From contig JADJQN010000001.1 of NCBI GenBank assembly GCA_016712745.1, forward strand, positions 1,364,001 to 1,428,000: a stretch of 64,000 nucleotides of DNA, given 5' to 3'. The translations under genes and the position numbers were made by a program. The stretch is from Sandaracinaceae bacterium. GTDB lineage: Bacteria > Myxococcota_A > Polyangia > Polyangiales > JADJQN01. Of the stretch, positions 41,001 to 49,008 are shown one piece after another (the first letter of the stretch is position 1; each line of letters opens with the position of its first letter). The notes beneath the pieces are model-generated. The model was given only the letters and a program-made list of their open reading frames with translations, was not told the DNA's origin and searched no databases.

Positions 41001-43709
41001 ATCGTCGTCGGTGTTCACAAGCGCGACGTCAGCCACGGCGAGTCCGCCGTAAACCGAATCGGAACTAGCAGCCGCGCCGGTGATGATCGAGTAACTCACA
41101 TCGCCATCGACCGCAGCGTCGTCCACGCCAGTCACGACGACGTTCTGCGGAACGTTCCAGTTCGTGCCGTTGAACATGACGCTCGCCGGCGCCACGTTGC
41201 CTTCCGTGGAGTCGCTGCTCATAAGAGAGATCGTGACACTCGACGTCGGCTGCGAGGTCAGCACGATGCTGAACATTGCGCTGGCGCCGCCTTCGCTCGT
41301 GACCAAACCCGTGGTCGGCGTGACGACGACGCTACCGGTTTCATTGTCAGTGATGGTGACCGCTACGTCGTCGGGATCAAAGCCGTTGTAATAGAGCCCC
41401 GTGCTGACAATCGGGTCGAGCAGCACCATATTTACGATGTCGCCATTCGCAATTAAATCATCCGTCGGCGTAACGGTGACGGTTTGCGGAATGTTCCAGT
41501 TGGTTCCGTCGAACAGGATGGATGAAGGGTCCACCGACGCACGGGTCGCATCCTGTAGATGAATGTCGATCGCAGCATCCGCGCTTGGACGCGAAGTGAG
41601 AACAACCGTAAAGGTCACTGCGGGGCCGGTCTCAGCCGTCGTGATCATAAGCGGCGACACTGTGATGCCTACGTGATCGTCATCCATGTTGATCACGGTC
41701 ACGTCGAGAGGGTCCACGCCATCGTAGTCAGGATCGCCACTAACAGCGGTCGAAGTAATGATCTGAACCACGTGATCGCCGTCCGCGAAATCGTCGTTCA
41801 CGCCAGTGATGGTCACCGTCTGCGGCATATTCCAGTTGCTCGCGTTGAAAGTGACGCTGATGGGGTCGACGGTCGCTTCGCTCGTTAGGTCCGACGAGAG
41901 GTCAATCGTCACCGGAGCTGTTGGCTCAGAGTTCAGAACAATGGTGAAGGTTGCGGTTGCGCCGGTCTCCGATGTGGTGAGACCCGTCGTTGGGGAGACC
42001 GTGACGCCAGCCATCTCATCGTCGATGTTTGTGACGCTCACTTGAACATCCGCGAGGGCAGCGTAGGTCGGGTCGGCAGACGCCGAAATGTGCACAACTG
42101 CTTGGTAGGGCTGCGGACCGTCAGCGAACGAGTCGTCAACGCCGGTGACAGTGACCGTTTGCAGCATGTTCCAGTCGGCGGGCGTGAACGTGAGCGTCGC
42201 GGGACTGACGGTGCCCTCGAGCGTGTTCGAGCTCGTCACTTCGATGGTGACAGTGCCCGATGGCTGCGACGCAAGCGCGACGCTGAAGGACGCGGAGCTA
42301 CCGCCTTCGGTCGTAATCAAGCCATCGATCGGGGTGACAGTGATGCCCGAGGATTCGTCGTCAACGTTGATGAGGTCGGCAGCAGCGGCACCGAGCCCGT
42401 TGTATGCAGCATCGGTGCTTCCCGCCGGGCCGAACACAACTTGGTACGGCTGGTTACCGTCAATCAGGAAGTCGTTGACGCCCGTGACGGTGACGACCTG
42501 GGGCATGCTCCAGTTTGTCATCGTGAACACGATGCTCGCCGTGGAGACTTCGCCTTCGAGAGCATTTGAGCTTGCAACCGGGATCATGACGTCTGCGTTT
42601 GGCTGCGCTTGCAGCACGACGCTGATGACGGCCATGCCGCCCGCTTCCGTCGTGATGAGGCCGGTGCTCGGCTCGAGAATGATGCCTGCTGTCTCGTCGT
42701 CGAGATTCGTGCCGAGCACATCTGCGGGATTGAGGCCCATGTAGTTCGTGTCGGCGCTCGTCGCGGCCTCAGTCGCGATCGTAAAGGGCTGGTCGCCGTC
42801 CGTGTCGGAATCGTCGACGCCGGTCACCGTCACCGTCTGCGGCGAGTTCCAGTTCATGTTGGTGAACATGATGGGCGTCGGGTCAACCGTCACTTCGCCG
42901 GTGTCGCTGCTGGTGAGCACGAGGATGACATCGGCCGTCGGCATCGTGTTCAAGCGAATCGTGAACGTGTCGGTAATGCCGCTTTCACTCGTGCGTAATC
43001 CCGCCAATGGCGAAATGGTGAAGCCGGGAGTTTCGTCGTCGACGTTCTCGACCATGACGTCGTCGACGGGCATCGAGTTGTAACTCGCGTCGGCACTCAC
43101 GGCCGCGCCCGTTACGATGCTGTAGTTGATGCTGCCATCGCGATCGGGATCGTCGACGCCGGTTACCGTAACGATTTTCGGTGCGCGCCAGTTCACGGAG
43201 GTGAACGTGATCGAATCAGGTACTACCGTGCCTTCCGTCTCATCGCTGCTCACGAGGGAAACTGTGACATCGGAGGTCGGCGCCGCGCTGAGCACCACGG
43301 AGAACTGTGCAGTCGTGCCGGTCTCTGACGTCATCAAACCTGACGTGGGGCTAACGATAATCGTCGGAAGGGCCGGGCCCATGTCGCCGGCATCGCCGCC
43401 CCCATCGCCGCCCCCATCGCCGCCGTCTGCGAGGCTCATGTCGGAACCGTCCAATCGCTCGCCACCGTCGCCGTCCACGCACATGCCCGAGCTGCACAGC
43501 ATCGTCGGGCACATGATTCCGCACCCGCCGCAGTTATTCGGATCGTTGTTGGTGTCGACGCATGTGTGGTGGCACTGGGAGAAGCCCTCCGCGCATTCGC
43601 CTCCTACGATGGGGCTTGCGCACGAGGCCGTGAACATCAATAAGCCGCTCAACGAAAAGAGCGCTGCCTTATGCGCGATGGTGCGCCCAAGACTTTGATA
43701 AGACTTCAT
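38058..43709 (-). CDS. Giant repeat lipoprotein: 12 beta-sandwich repeats plus PD40-type propeller
   Basis: 1883 residues. A lipoprotein signal (LLMFTASC, Cys30) is followed by a Cys-rich knot (CAEGFSQCHHTCVDTNNDPNNCGGCGIMC) and a Gly/Asp linker encoded by a 12-nt repeat. Residues about 117-1465 are twelve tandem repeats of about 112 residues, each with 'VSPTSGLxTSExG', 'FTIVLTSQPTxxVTISLxSSD', 'VTFTxxNWNxPQTVTVTGVDDxxxDG' and 'YNGLAVADVxxTNxDNDxxG', the look of a calcium-linked Ig- or cadherin-like fold. Residues from about 1467 form a propeller with blades of type 'GRYVAFxSSATNLVAxDTNGxxDIFVRD'. There is no MYXO-CTERM tail, so anchoring is by lipid. A role in adhesion or matrix is likely but inferred. 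Confidence 0.9.
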   Translation of the reverse strand: MKSYQSLGRTIAHKAALFSLSGLLMFTASCASPIVGGECAEGFSQCHHTCVDTNNDPNNCGGCGIMCPTMLCSSGMCVDGDGGERLDGSDMSLADGGDGGGDGGGDAGDMGPALPTIIVSPTSGLMTSETGTTAQFSVVLSAAPTSDVTVSLVSSDETEGTVVPDSITFTSVNWRAPKIVTVTGVDDPDRDGSINYSIVTGAAVSADASYNSMPVDDVMVENVDDETPGFTISPLAGLRTSESGITDTFTIRLNTMPTADVILVLTSSDTGEVTVDPTPIMFTNMNWNSPQTVTVTGVDDSDTDGDQPFTIATEAATSADTNYMGLNPADVLGTNLDDETAGIILEPSTGLITTEAGGMAVISVVLQAQPNADVMIPVASSNALEGEVSTASIVFTMTNWSMPQVVTVTGVNDFLIDGNQPYQVVFGPAGSTDAAYNGLGAAAADLINVDDESSGITVTPIDGLITTEGGSSASFSVALASQPSGTVTIEVTSSNTLEGTVSPATLTFTPADWNMLQTVTVTGVDDSFADGPQPYQAVVHISASADPTYAALADVQVSVTNIDDEMAGVTVSPTTGLTTSETGATATFTIVLNSEPTAPVTIDLSSDLTSEATVDPISVTFNASNWNMPQTVTITGVNDDFADGDHVVQIITSTAVSGDPDYDGVDPLDVTVINMDDDHVGITVSPLMITTAETGPAVTFTVVLTSRPSADAAIDIHLQDATRASVDPSSILFDGTNWNIPQTVTVTPTDDLIANGDIVNMVLLDPIVSTGLYYNGFDPDDVAVTITDNETGSVVVTPTTGLVTSEGGASAMFSIVLTSQPTSSVTISLMSSDSTEGNVAPASVMFNGTNWNVPQNVVVTGVDDAAVDGDVSYSIITGAAASSDSVYGGLAVADVALVNTDDDVGGVTVSPTSGLTTTEVGGTAMFTVVLTAPPVADVVIPLSTSNPAEGDLMVAALTFTAMNWNVPQTVTVRGVDDFVQDGPVGYTIVTGATASASAGYNGLAVADVSLTNTDNDVAGITVSPTSGLMTSESGTSASFTIVLTSQPTSNVTINLSSSDPAEASVAPASVVFSSLNWNMAQTVTVMGVDDFVVDGSKPFTIVTAPAVSSGMSYSGRDAADVTGTNADNDVAGITVTPTAGLVTTETGASTTFTIVLTSQPTAAVTISLMSSDATEDTVAPASVVFTNADWNVPQTVTVTGVDDVIIDGNQVVTIVTGAASTTDINYSGLAVADVSVTNNDNDSANVIVTPTSGLVVSETGTMATFTMVLAAMPTASVAISLAVGDPTEATVSPASVTFTTLNWNVARTVTVTGIDDVLLDGDITFSIVTGACVSSDVSYSGRAVADVSVTNTDNEGGGVVVNPTSGLFVTEAGSTASFTVVLTIAPSANVTIALSSSNTAEASVSPNSVTFTVGNWNIPQVVTVTGTADAVIDGDQSVTIVTAATSSSQALYNGLAVADVTATVIDVDRQRCVSCDAVYLPRGGDVGGPVTTAVSSSGRYVAFMSSASNLVPADTNGATDLFVRDRLTGSITRESVNSAGVQSAGCNAASGTPSITPDGRYVVFSCSASDLVATDTNGNTDVFIRDRAIGATTLVSFRATNSNSCNGTSTIPTVTDDGRWVTFVSSCTNAVVSDTNGATTDLFVRDTVSAVNFVVSVDSGGAQLASATTSGSVAGSGGYFAFASAGAFVAGDTNGASDIYYRDFAMGVTTRVSLSSGGGDPTGGASITPSLSADGRYVVYSSTATNIVAGDTNGVQDIFVRDITGGMNIRASVDSSSVQAGAISQYPSITADGRYVAFQSSATNLVAGDANGFDDIFVRDLIGATTTLVSRAVGGAQMTGAPPITSYPSIAPDGSFVVFASAATNLITNDTNGVADVFAVPYL
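39311..43361 (-). repeat. Twelve tandem coding repeats of about 336 bp in the giant lipoprotein gene
   Basis: Each repeat encodes about 112 residues with the acidic ends DDETPG, DDETAG, DDDVGG or DNDVAG and the core NWNxPQTVTVTGVDD. Repeats are clearly diverged from each other rather than near-identical, so this is an old array. Repeat 6 is the least typical (ends TITDNETG and has TPTDD in place of TGVDD). Confidence 0.88.
43391..43424 (-). repeat. Short tandem repeat coding the Gly/Asp linker
   Basis: Nearly three copies of the 12-nt unit CATCGCCGCCCC (plus strand), encoding GGDGGGDGGGDAG. A length-variable microsatellite could alter the linker. Confidence 0.75.
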
Positions 43710-43834
43710 GAATGCTTCCCCTCGGCGGGCCCTGCCCCGTGGCCGCCATACTATCGAAGTAAGCGCAAAATGTCGCGTGAATCTGCCTATCTAGGGCGAC
43801 TCGGAACGCTCACACCAGGGGGTGAAACATTGCG

Positions 43835-44728
43835 TTATTCGAGCCAGCCGCCGTTCACGATGACGATCCACTCAGCGGTCGAGGGATCGAGAACGCCAAC
43901 GGTTCGCGGATAGAGCAGAACGACGGACGAAAAGACGTACCCTCCCCGCCAGATGGCGCCCGGTACGGCGGTTGCAGCGACCACGGCGAGTGCCGCGTTA
44001 ACATCAGATACGTCAAGTACATCCCCACTCTGAAGATCCCAACCCCGGGGCGTTGAGCCCAAGCCCCCGCTCAGCGCACAGCCGCTGCCAAGCTCGCCCG
44101 CATCGCGCCAGCTGCTCGGGTAGTTGATCTCGCCCGTTCCTGACCAAATGATTGATCCGCCGAACACGGTGAGACCTGTGTCGTGGCTAACAACGGACGC
44201 GCCTCCGAAGTCGCCAGGACTTTGATAGAAAACGAAATCGTCCGCTGGGCTTTCGCCACTCAAGGATGTGAGGTCAGCGCCGTAGGTCGTGTCGCTTTCA
44301 GCGGTGGCCTGCGCCTCGGCGAGAGATGGCGTGTTGTATCGATTGCAGAAGACTTGGTAGCCAAGAACCGTGAAGCGTTCGTAGTCGAGGCGGACGGTCA
44401 CCGTGCACGCGCGACCCCCGATGGAGAGGAGCTCGGCGAGAGCTGTGGTCTGAGATTCGCAGTCGACTGCGCCACCGTCAGTTATAACCGACGCGTCTTC
44501 ACCCGCGTCTACTTGGACGAAAGCATCTTCACCCGCGTCCGCGCCGACCGTCGCGTCTTGACCTGCATCAACAGATGACGGCGCGTCAAACTCGGCGTCC
44601 GAGGAAATGTGGGCGTCAGTAAGGGGTGCTGCATCGACGCCGGCATCGTTTGCGGGCATTTCGGTATTTGATGAACACGCGGAGCCCACCAACGTGAGAC
44701 ACAATCCGAGAAGGAAGTAAGTACGCAT
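43835..44728 (-). CDS. Lipoprotein of unknown function with Asp/Ala-rich linker
   Basis: 297 residues. A lipoprotein signal (LCLTLVGSAC, Cys18) precedes a linker of about 60 residues dominated by Asp and Ala (DAGVDAAPLTDAHISSDAEFDA...DAGEDA), a typical myxobacterial feature, and then a globular part with four Cys (CESQ, RACTV, FCNR, SGCAL) that ends in a beta-rich stretch (LLYPRTVGVLDPSTAEWIVIVNGG). No enzyme motif is visible. It follows mlaF by about 40 nt on the same strand and may be read through from the alr-mlaEF unit, but it does not resemble MlaD. Confidence 0.75.
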   Translation of the reverse strand: MRTYFLLGLCLTLVGSACSSNTEMPANDAGVDAAPLTDAHISSDAEFDAPSSVDAGQDATVGADAGEDAFVQVDAGEDASVITDGGAVDCESQTTALAELLSIGGRACTVTVRLDYERFTVLGYQVFCNRYNTPSLAEAQATAESDTTYGADLTSLSGESPADDFVFYQSPGDFGGASVVSHDTGLTVFGGSIIWSGTGEINYPSSWRDAGELGSGCALSGGLGSTPRGWDLQSGDVLDVSDVNAALAVVAATAVPGAIWRGGYVFSSVVLLYPRTVGVLDPSTAEWIVIVNGGWLE

Positions 44729-44771
44729 AAGGTGACCTCGGCGCTCATTGTTCGCGAGCGCGCACGAGAGA

Positions 44772-45611
44772 TCAAGTCGTGCTATCGGCGCCCGATTTCA
44801 TCAAGTCGGCGCTCACTCCGGAGGCTTCGAGGAATTCGTGTACCCGCGGACTCTTGGATTCGAGAATTTCTGTAGGCGTGCCGCTCGCGTCAATGCTGCC
44901 TTTGTAGAGGTAGTTGATGCGATGGGCGATGCGGAAGACGCTGGCCATGTCGTGGCTGATAACCACCGAAGTAACGCCGAATTTGCTGCGCATGCCCTCG
45001 ATTAAATCATCCACGGTGCGCGAGGTGATGGGGTCAAGACCTGTGGTCGGCTCATCGTAAATCAAAATTTCGGGTTCCATCACAAGAGCGCGAGCCACGG
45101 CTACGCGTTTGCGCATGCCGCCCGAGAGCTCCGAGGTTTGCTTTTGCGCGGCGTGTTCGACGCCGAGCGCGCTCAAACGCTCCATGACCTTCTCGCGGAT
45201 CTCTTTCGAGCTGAGCTTGGTGTGCTCGCGCAGCATGAACGCGACATTGTCGTAGACGTTCATCGAATCGAAGAGCGCCGACATTTGAAAGACCATTCCG
45301 AACTTTCGCCGCACGCGTACCAGCTCGACGTCGCCGAGGGGAACGATGTCTTCGCCATCGACAAGAATTTGTCCGCGGTCCGGTTGCTCGAGGCGAATGA
45401 GTTGGCGCAAAAACACGGTCTTGCCCGAGCCCGACGCGCCGATGATGACGTTGGTCTGACCGCGATAGAGATCCAACGTGACGCCTTTGAGAACTTCGTG
45501 CCCGTCGTACGTTTTCGCAACGTCGCGGATTTGCACCTGCACCGGATCTTTGGTCTCGGCGCGCTCCTTCGCGGTGCCGCTCTCTTTCACCGGCTCCTGC
45601 GACTCGTTCAC
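44772..45611 (-). CDS. mlaF: ABC transporter ATP-binding protein, MlaF-like
   Basis: 279 residues. ABC ATPase motifs are Walker A IIGASGSGKT, Q-loop FGMVFQMSALFDS, signature LSGGMRKRVAVARAL, Walker B ILIYDEPTTGLDP and the switch His in VISHDM. The FDSMNVYDNVAF and TSRTVDDLIEGM segments fit the MlaF/Mkl branch, which energises transport of phospholipids between inner and outer membrane. It overlaps the permease gene by 4 nt. The N-terminal 25 residues are charged and extra. No mlaD gene lies next to it. Confidence 0.9.
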   Translation of the reverse strand: MNESQEPVKESGTAKERAETKDPVQVQIRDVAKTYDGHEVLKGVTLDLYRGQTNVIIGASGSGKTVFLRQLIRLEQPDRGQILVDGEDIVPLGDVELVRVRRKFGMVFQMSALFDSMNVYDNVAFMLREHTKLSSKEIREKVMERLSALGVEHAAQKQTSELSGGMRKRVAVARALVMEPEILIYDEPTTGLDPITSRTVDDLIEGMRSKFGVTSVVISHDMASVFRIAHRINYLYKGSIDASGTPTEILESKSPRVHEFLEASGVSADLMKSGADSTT

Positions 45612-46441
45612 AAGCCGCCCTGTCCAGTGATGAGGCTCGTAATGATGTAGTCGAGAAAGAGGATGGTCACGGCGTTCTGCACGACCGCGCGCGTCGTAGC
45701 CTGACCAACACCAGCCGCGCCGCCTTTGGCGTAGAAGCCGTGGCGACAGGCGATGAGAGAGACCGCGAATCCAAACACCAAGGCCTTAACCATGCCTTGC
45801 GTGACGTCTTTGGCGTCGACGAACCAACGCACTTTGTCGACGAAAATACCGGGATCTAGGCCAAGTATCTTCACGCAAACAAGCCACGCCCCGAAGATGC
45901 CCACGATGTTGAAGATCATGACGAGCACGGGAAGCATCAGCGCGCCCGCGATGATGCGCGGCACGACTAGGTACTGAATCGGATTGACCGCCATGGTCGT
46001 CAGCGCATCGATCTGATCGGAAACTCGCATCGAGCCAAGCTCCGTCGACATGGCACTACCCGCGCGGCTCGACAACATCAGCGCCGCGAACACCGGTGCA
46101 AGCTCACGCGTGAGTGCGAGGCCAACGACTGCACCGGCCTGGTTCTCTGCACCAAACTGGCGGAATCCGTCTACGAGCTGAATACCGAAGACCATTCCGA
46201 TGAAGGTGCCGGTCAAGACGATGATGAAGATGGACTGAACGCCCACGTACTCCATCGCTTCGATCACTAGGCGGAATCGGTAAGGCGGACGGATGCCCCA
46301 GAAAACCGCCTGGCCGAAGAGCTGGGCCATCATTCCGATTTCGGTGAGCACGAAATGCGGCCACGCGAAGATAGCCTTCAGCGCCTTCTTCCACATAGGC
46401 GGTGCTGGGACTTGCGCTTCTGCGTTGACGACGTCTGCCAC
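45608..46441 (-). CDS. mlaE: ABC transporter permease, MlaE-like
   Basis: 277 residues with five or so transmembrane helices. Family landmarks are YVGVQSIFIIVLTGTFIGMVFGIQLVDGF, LALTRELAPVFAALMLSSRAGSAMSTELGSMRVSDQIDAL, VVPRIIAGALMLPVLVMI and RHGFYAKGGAAGVGQATTRAVV near the end. MlaE forms the inner-membrane channel of the phospholipid transporter with MlaF. It starts just after the Cys-rich small protein and is probably transcribed with it from alr. Confidence 0.93.
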   Translation of the reverse strand: MADVVNAEAQVPAPPMWKKALKAIFAWPHFVLTEIGMMAQLFGQAVFWGIRPPYRFRLVIEAMEYVGVQSIFIIVLTGTFIGMVFGIQLVDGFRQFGAENQAGAVVGLALTRELAPVFAALMLSSRAGSAMSTELGSMRVSDQIDALTTMAVNPIQYLVVPRIIAGALMLPVLVMIFNIVGIFGAWLVCVKILGLDPGIFVDKVRWFVDAKDVTQGMVKALVFGFAVSLIACRHGFYAKGGAAGVGQATTRAVVQNAVTILFLDYIITSLITGQGGL

Positions 46442-46448
46442 TCGCGAA

Positions 46449-46637
46449 CTAACGTTGAGCTACGTGATGTCCGTGTCCCGCGCACAAGGGGCAACCGGTC
46501 TCACAGCAGGCAGATTGCTGCGCGCAGCAATCGCCGCTTACGTAGTTGTAAGCATGCACTCCGCCGAACGCGAGTGCTGAAAGCAATACCGCGCCTACCG
46601 CAACCTTGTTCCACGTCGAGCTTAGATATTTACGCAT
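46449..46637 (-). CDS. Small Cys/His-rich membrane-anchored protein
   Basis: 62 residues from ATG 46637, with GAGGG about 4 nt before it. A basic N-terminus (MRKYLSSTWNK) precedes one hydrophobic segment (VAVGAVLLSALAFGGV), then SGDCCAQQSACCETGCPLC and the terminal GHGHHVAQR. Seven cysteines and three histidines in the last 30 residues suggest metal or heme binding or a redox role on the outer face of the membrane (inference). It sits in the gap between alr and mlaE on their strand, 8 nt before mlaE, so it is translated with mlaE and mlaF. No homologue is known to me. Confidence 0.7.
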   Translation of the reverse strand: MRKYLSSTWNKVAVGAVLLSALAFGGVHAYNYVSGDCCAQQSACCETGCPLCAGHGHHVAQR

Positions 46638-46664
46638 GCAACCCTCGCCCGAAGGATAGCTGGT

Positions 46665-46691
46665 CCCGCAGCTGCGGGAAGTTGTTTTTTT
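46665..46691 (+). terminator. Terminator-like hairpin on the strand opposite to alr
   Basis: The palindrome CCCGCAGCTGCGGG (46665-46678) is followed on the plus strand by AAGTTGTTTTTTT. In the direction of alr and mlaE the hairpin is instead preceded by an A-tract, so it should act only for plus-strand transcripts, yet no plus-strand gene ends here. Confidence 0.5.
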
Positions 46692-46701
46692 GCCGCGCGG
46701 A

Positions 46702-47814
46702 TTAGCGGTAAAAGCGCGGAACACGGCGCGAGACGTTGGTTAGTACTTCGTACGGGATAGTCCCGGCCGCCAGCGCCAAGTCCTCAGCCCGTGCGAAAGC
46801 ACCGCTCTGCTCGCCAAGCACCACGACCTCGTCACCAACCCGCACGCCCGGCACGTCTGTCACATCGAGCGTCGTCAGATCCATCGACACATTGCCAACG
46901 ATGCGGCAAGCGTGCCCGCGCACCAGCATCATTCCGCGATTGGAGGCAGCCCGCATCAGTCCGTCCCCATAGCCCATGGGCACGGTTGCGATCTGCGTCG
47001 TGCGCTGCGTGTGAAACGCTTCGCTGTAGCCAACCGGCGCGCCCGCTGGCAACTCACGCATCGCGATGACTTCGGTGCGCAAGCGCATCGCCGGTAAGAG
47101 CTCGTTGGTCGTCCCTTTGGCCGGTTCAATTCCAAAGAGGGCAAGCCCCGGCCGCACCATATCGAAGCGGGCCGACGGATGCGCGAACATTCCCGCGCTG
47201 TTCGCCGCATGAATGAGCTTTGGCCTGTGACCGCGCGCCGTGATCATGCCGCGCGCTTCTTCAAAGAGACGAAGCTGAGAGCGCGTTGTCTCACTGTCGA
47301 GCTCGTCGGCCGACGAAAAGTGAGTCATCACTCCGTCGATGCGAACTCCTTCGAGGCGCTCGAAACCTTCCAAGAACTCGTTGAGCTTATGAAGCTGCAC
47401 GCCGAGGCGCGCCATGCCAGTGTCAATCTCAAGATGCACACCGACCGGCGCACGCGTCGCCACGCGCGAAAACGCATTGGCTTCGTCAAGGTCGTAGATA
47501 ACCGGCGTAAGGCCTGCTTCGACAACTTCGCGATGCGCGCCTGCGTGCACTCCGTTCAAGACAATAATCTGTGCGTCGATGCCTGCTTCGCGCAGCTCGA
47601 TGCCTTCTTCGGCTAGGGCGACGCCGAAGCCGTCGACACCTTCAGCCTCCAGGCGCTGCGCGACCGGTCCGACGCCGTGGCCGTAGGCATCCGCTTTCAC
47701 CACCGCAAGCACCTTGGCCTTGCCCGCGGTCTTGCGCACGACACTCAAGTTGTGAGCGAGCGCATTGAGATCAATCTCTGCGCGTGTCGGTCGCAACGCT
47801 TCATCCGCGCTCAT
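46702..47814 (-). CDS. alr: Alanine racemase
   Basis: 370 residues from ATG 47814 (MSADEALRPTRAEIDLNAL); the frame runs further upstream without similarity. It is a PLP enzyme giving D-alanine for peptidoglycan. The PLP lysine is in VVKADAYGHG (about residue 40); other landmarks are HLEIDTGMARLGV, HAANSAGMF, RPGLALFGIEP, the catalytic-tyrosine region GAPVGYSEAFHTQR, PMGYGDGLMR, and GNVSMDLTTLDVT. In the usual SYG motif the serine and glycine are changed to GYS, with the tyrosine kept. It heads the minus-strand run to the small Cys-rich gene and mlaEF. Confidence 0.95.
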   Translation of the reverse strand: MSADEALRPTRAEIDLNALAHNLSVVRKTAGKAKVLAVVKADAYGHGVGPVAQRLEAEGVDGFGVALAEEGIELREAGIDAQIIVLNGVHAGAHREVVEAGLTPVIYDLDEANAFSRVATRAPVGVHLEIDTGMARLGVQLHKLNEFLEGFERLEGVRIDGVMTHFSSADELDSETTRSQLRLFEEARGMITARGHRPKLIHAANSAGMFAHPSARFDMVRPGLALFGIEPAKGTTNELLPAMRLRTEVIAMRELPAGAPVGYSEAFHTQRTTQIATVPMGYGDGLMRAASNRGMMLVRGHACRIVGNVSMDLTTLDVTDVPGVRVGDEVVVLGEQSGAFARAEDLALAAGTIPYEVLTNVSRRVPRFYR

Positions 47815-47932
47815 GACGCGCGGACGAAGAGTGATGGTTCTGGACGGTGATTCCACAGCGATTTCGGCCCCAGAGCTACCCTTAGCGCACGCCTTGGTCA
47901 AGGTGCGGTTATGATGCACAACGAACTGCGCC

Positions 47933-48967
47933 ATGAGCCGTATTCCCGAACACAACTACGAAGACCCGCTCGCCCGCATCTGGCTTACCGCAGCGTCGCG
48001 CATCGGCTTCAGGGTGCGCCGTTCGAGCGACGTCTATGCGTCGACCGATGGCAAAGGCACGCTCACCATTGGAAGTCGCAATACGCTCGATTCGGATGAC
48101 TCGCTGGCCCAGATGATCTTTCACGAGCTCTGCCATTCGCTTGTCGAGGGGCTGGCTAGCCTCGATCGGGAGGATTGGGGGCTCTCGAACTACGACGACA
48201 AAGATCAGTCACGCGAGTATGCGTGTCTGCGCTTGCAGGCGGCGCTGACTGCGCCGCGAGGGTTGCGCTGGTTCTTCGCGCCTACAACCGAGCATCGTCC
48301 TTACTACGACGCTCTTCCCATAGATCCACTTCCCCCTTCTACGGATCCGATCGTTATCGCAGCGCGACGCGGCGCGGTGAACGCCGGACGCAATCCCTGG
48401 TCACCCCATCTCACGCACGCGCTCGAAGCGACTGCGTACATCGCGACGATTGTCGATCGCTATGGCGACGCGCCCACGGCGAGCCTGTGGAGCCGCGTTA
48501 AAGAGAAGTACCCATTTCACGAGGCCGGCTTTCCGATTGGAATGGGCGAGCGGGCACGTGAGACATGCGGCAGCTGCGCATGGCAGCATCTTGACGCGCA
48601 GCAAAAGCCGCGTTGTCGCCAGGCCGCTCGACGCATCTCCTCGCAAAGCCCTTCGTGTGAGCGCTGGGAGCCCGCGTTGGACTGTCAGGACTGCGGCGCG
48701 TGTTGTCGTGAGGCCTATGGTGCGGTCGAAATCAGCGCGCGTGATCCCGTCGTGAAGAAACGTCCCGAACTTGTCGTGCTGAGGGCCGATGGAAGGCGCG
48801 AGCTTGCGCGCAAAGGCGACCGCTGCGCGCATCTCGAAGGCGGGCAAACCGCAGGCGAGCGTTTCAACTGTGTCATTTACGATGATCGCCCGCGCACCTG
48901 CCGCGAATTCACATTGGGCAGCGAGCACTGCATGACCGCGCGAAGGCGTGTGGGCCTCAGCCGCTAG
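47933..48967 (+). CDS. HExxH metalloprotease-like domain fused to a YkgJ-type cysteine cluster
   Basis: 344 residues. Residues about 56-72 contain FHELCHSLVEG, an HExxH-type zinc site (His64, Glu65, His68) as in metallopeptidases. The middle has a separate CGSC ... RC ... SC group (about 210-240), and the C-terminus has the CQDCGACCREAYGAVEIS, DRCAHLEGG and NCVIYDDRPRTCREF pattern of the YkgJ family. The middle group resembles the N-terminus of the protein at 58445. I do not know another protein with this combination. It starts on the plus strand about 120 nt from the divergent alr start. Substrate and function are unknown. Confidence 0.7.
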   Translation: MSRIPEHNYEDPLARIWLTAASRIGFRVRRSSDVYASTDGKGTLTIGSRNTLDSDDSLAQMIFHELCHSLVEGLASLDREDWGLSNYDDKDQSREYACLRLQAALTAPRGLRWFFAPTTEHRPYYDALPIDPLPPSTDPIVIAARRGAVNAGRNPWSPHLTHALEATAYIATIVDRYGDAPTASLWSRVKEKYPFHEAGFPIGMGERARETCGSCAWQHLDAQQKPRCRQAARRISSQSPSCERWEPALDCQDCGACCREAYGAVEISARDPVVKKRPELVVLRADGRRELARKGDRCAHLEGGQTAGERFNCVIYDDRPRTCREFTLGSEHCMTARRRVGLSR

Positions 48968-49008
48968 GCTGCTTGCGCACACGAGCACGCGGACCTACCC
49001 TCGCCGCG

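Noticed and set aside
39084..43698. Long plus-strand open frames opposite the giant lipoprotein gene
   Set aside because: Repeated shadows of the repeat array (similar VTVCGTFQ strings recur), with no starts or sites of their own.
48968..49008. TPP riboswitch before thiS
   Set aside because: Only 41 nt lie between the stop and the start; no room for the element and no conserved core seen.
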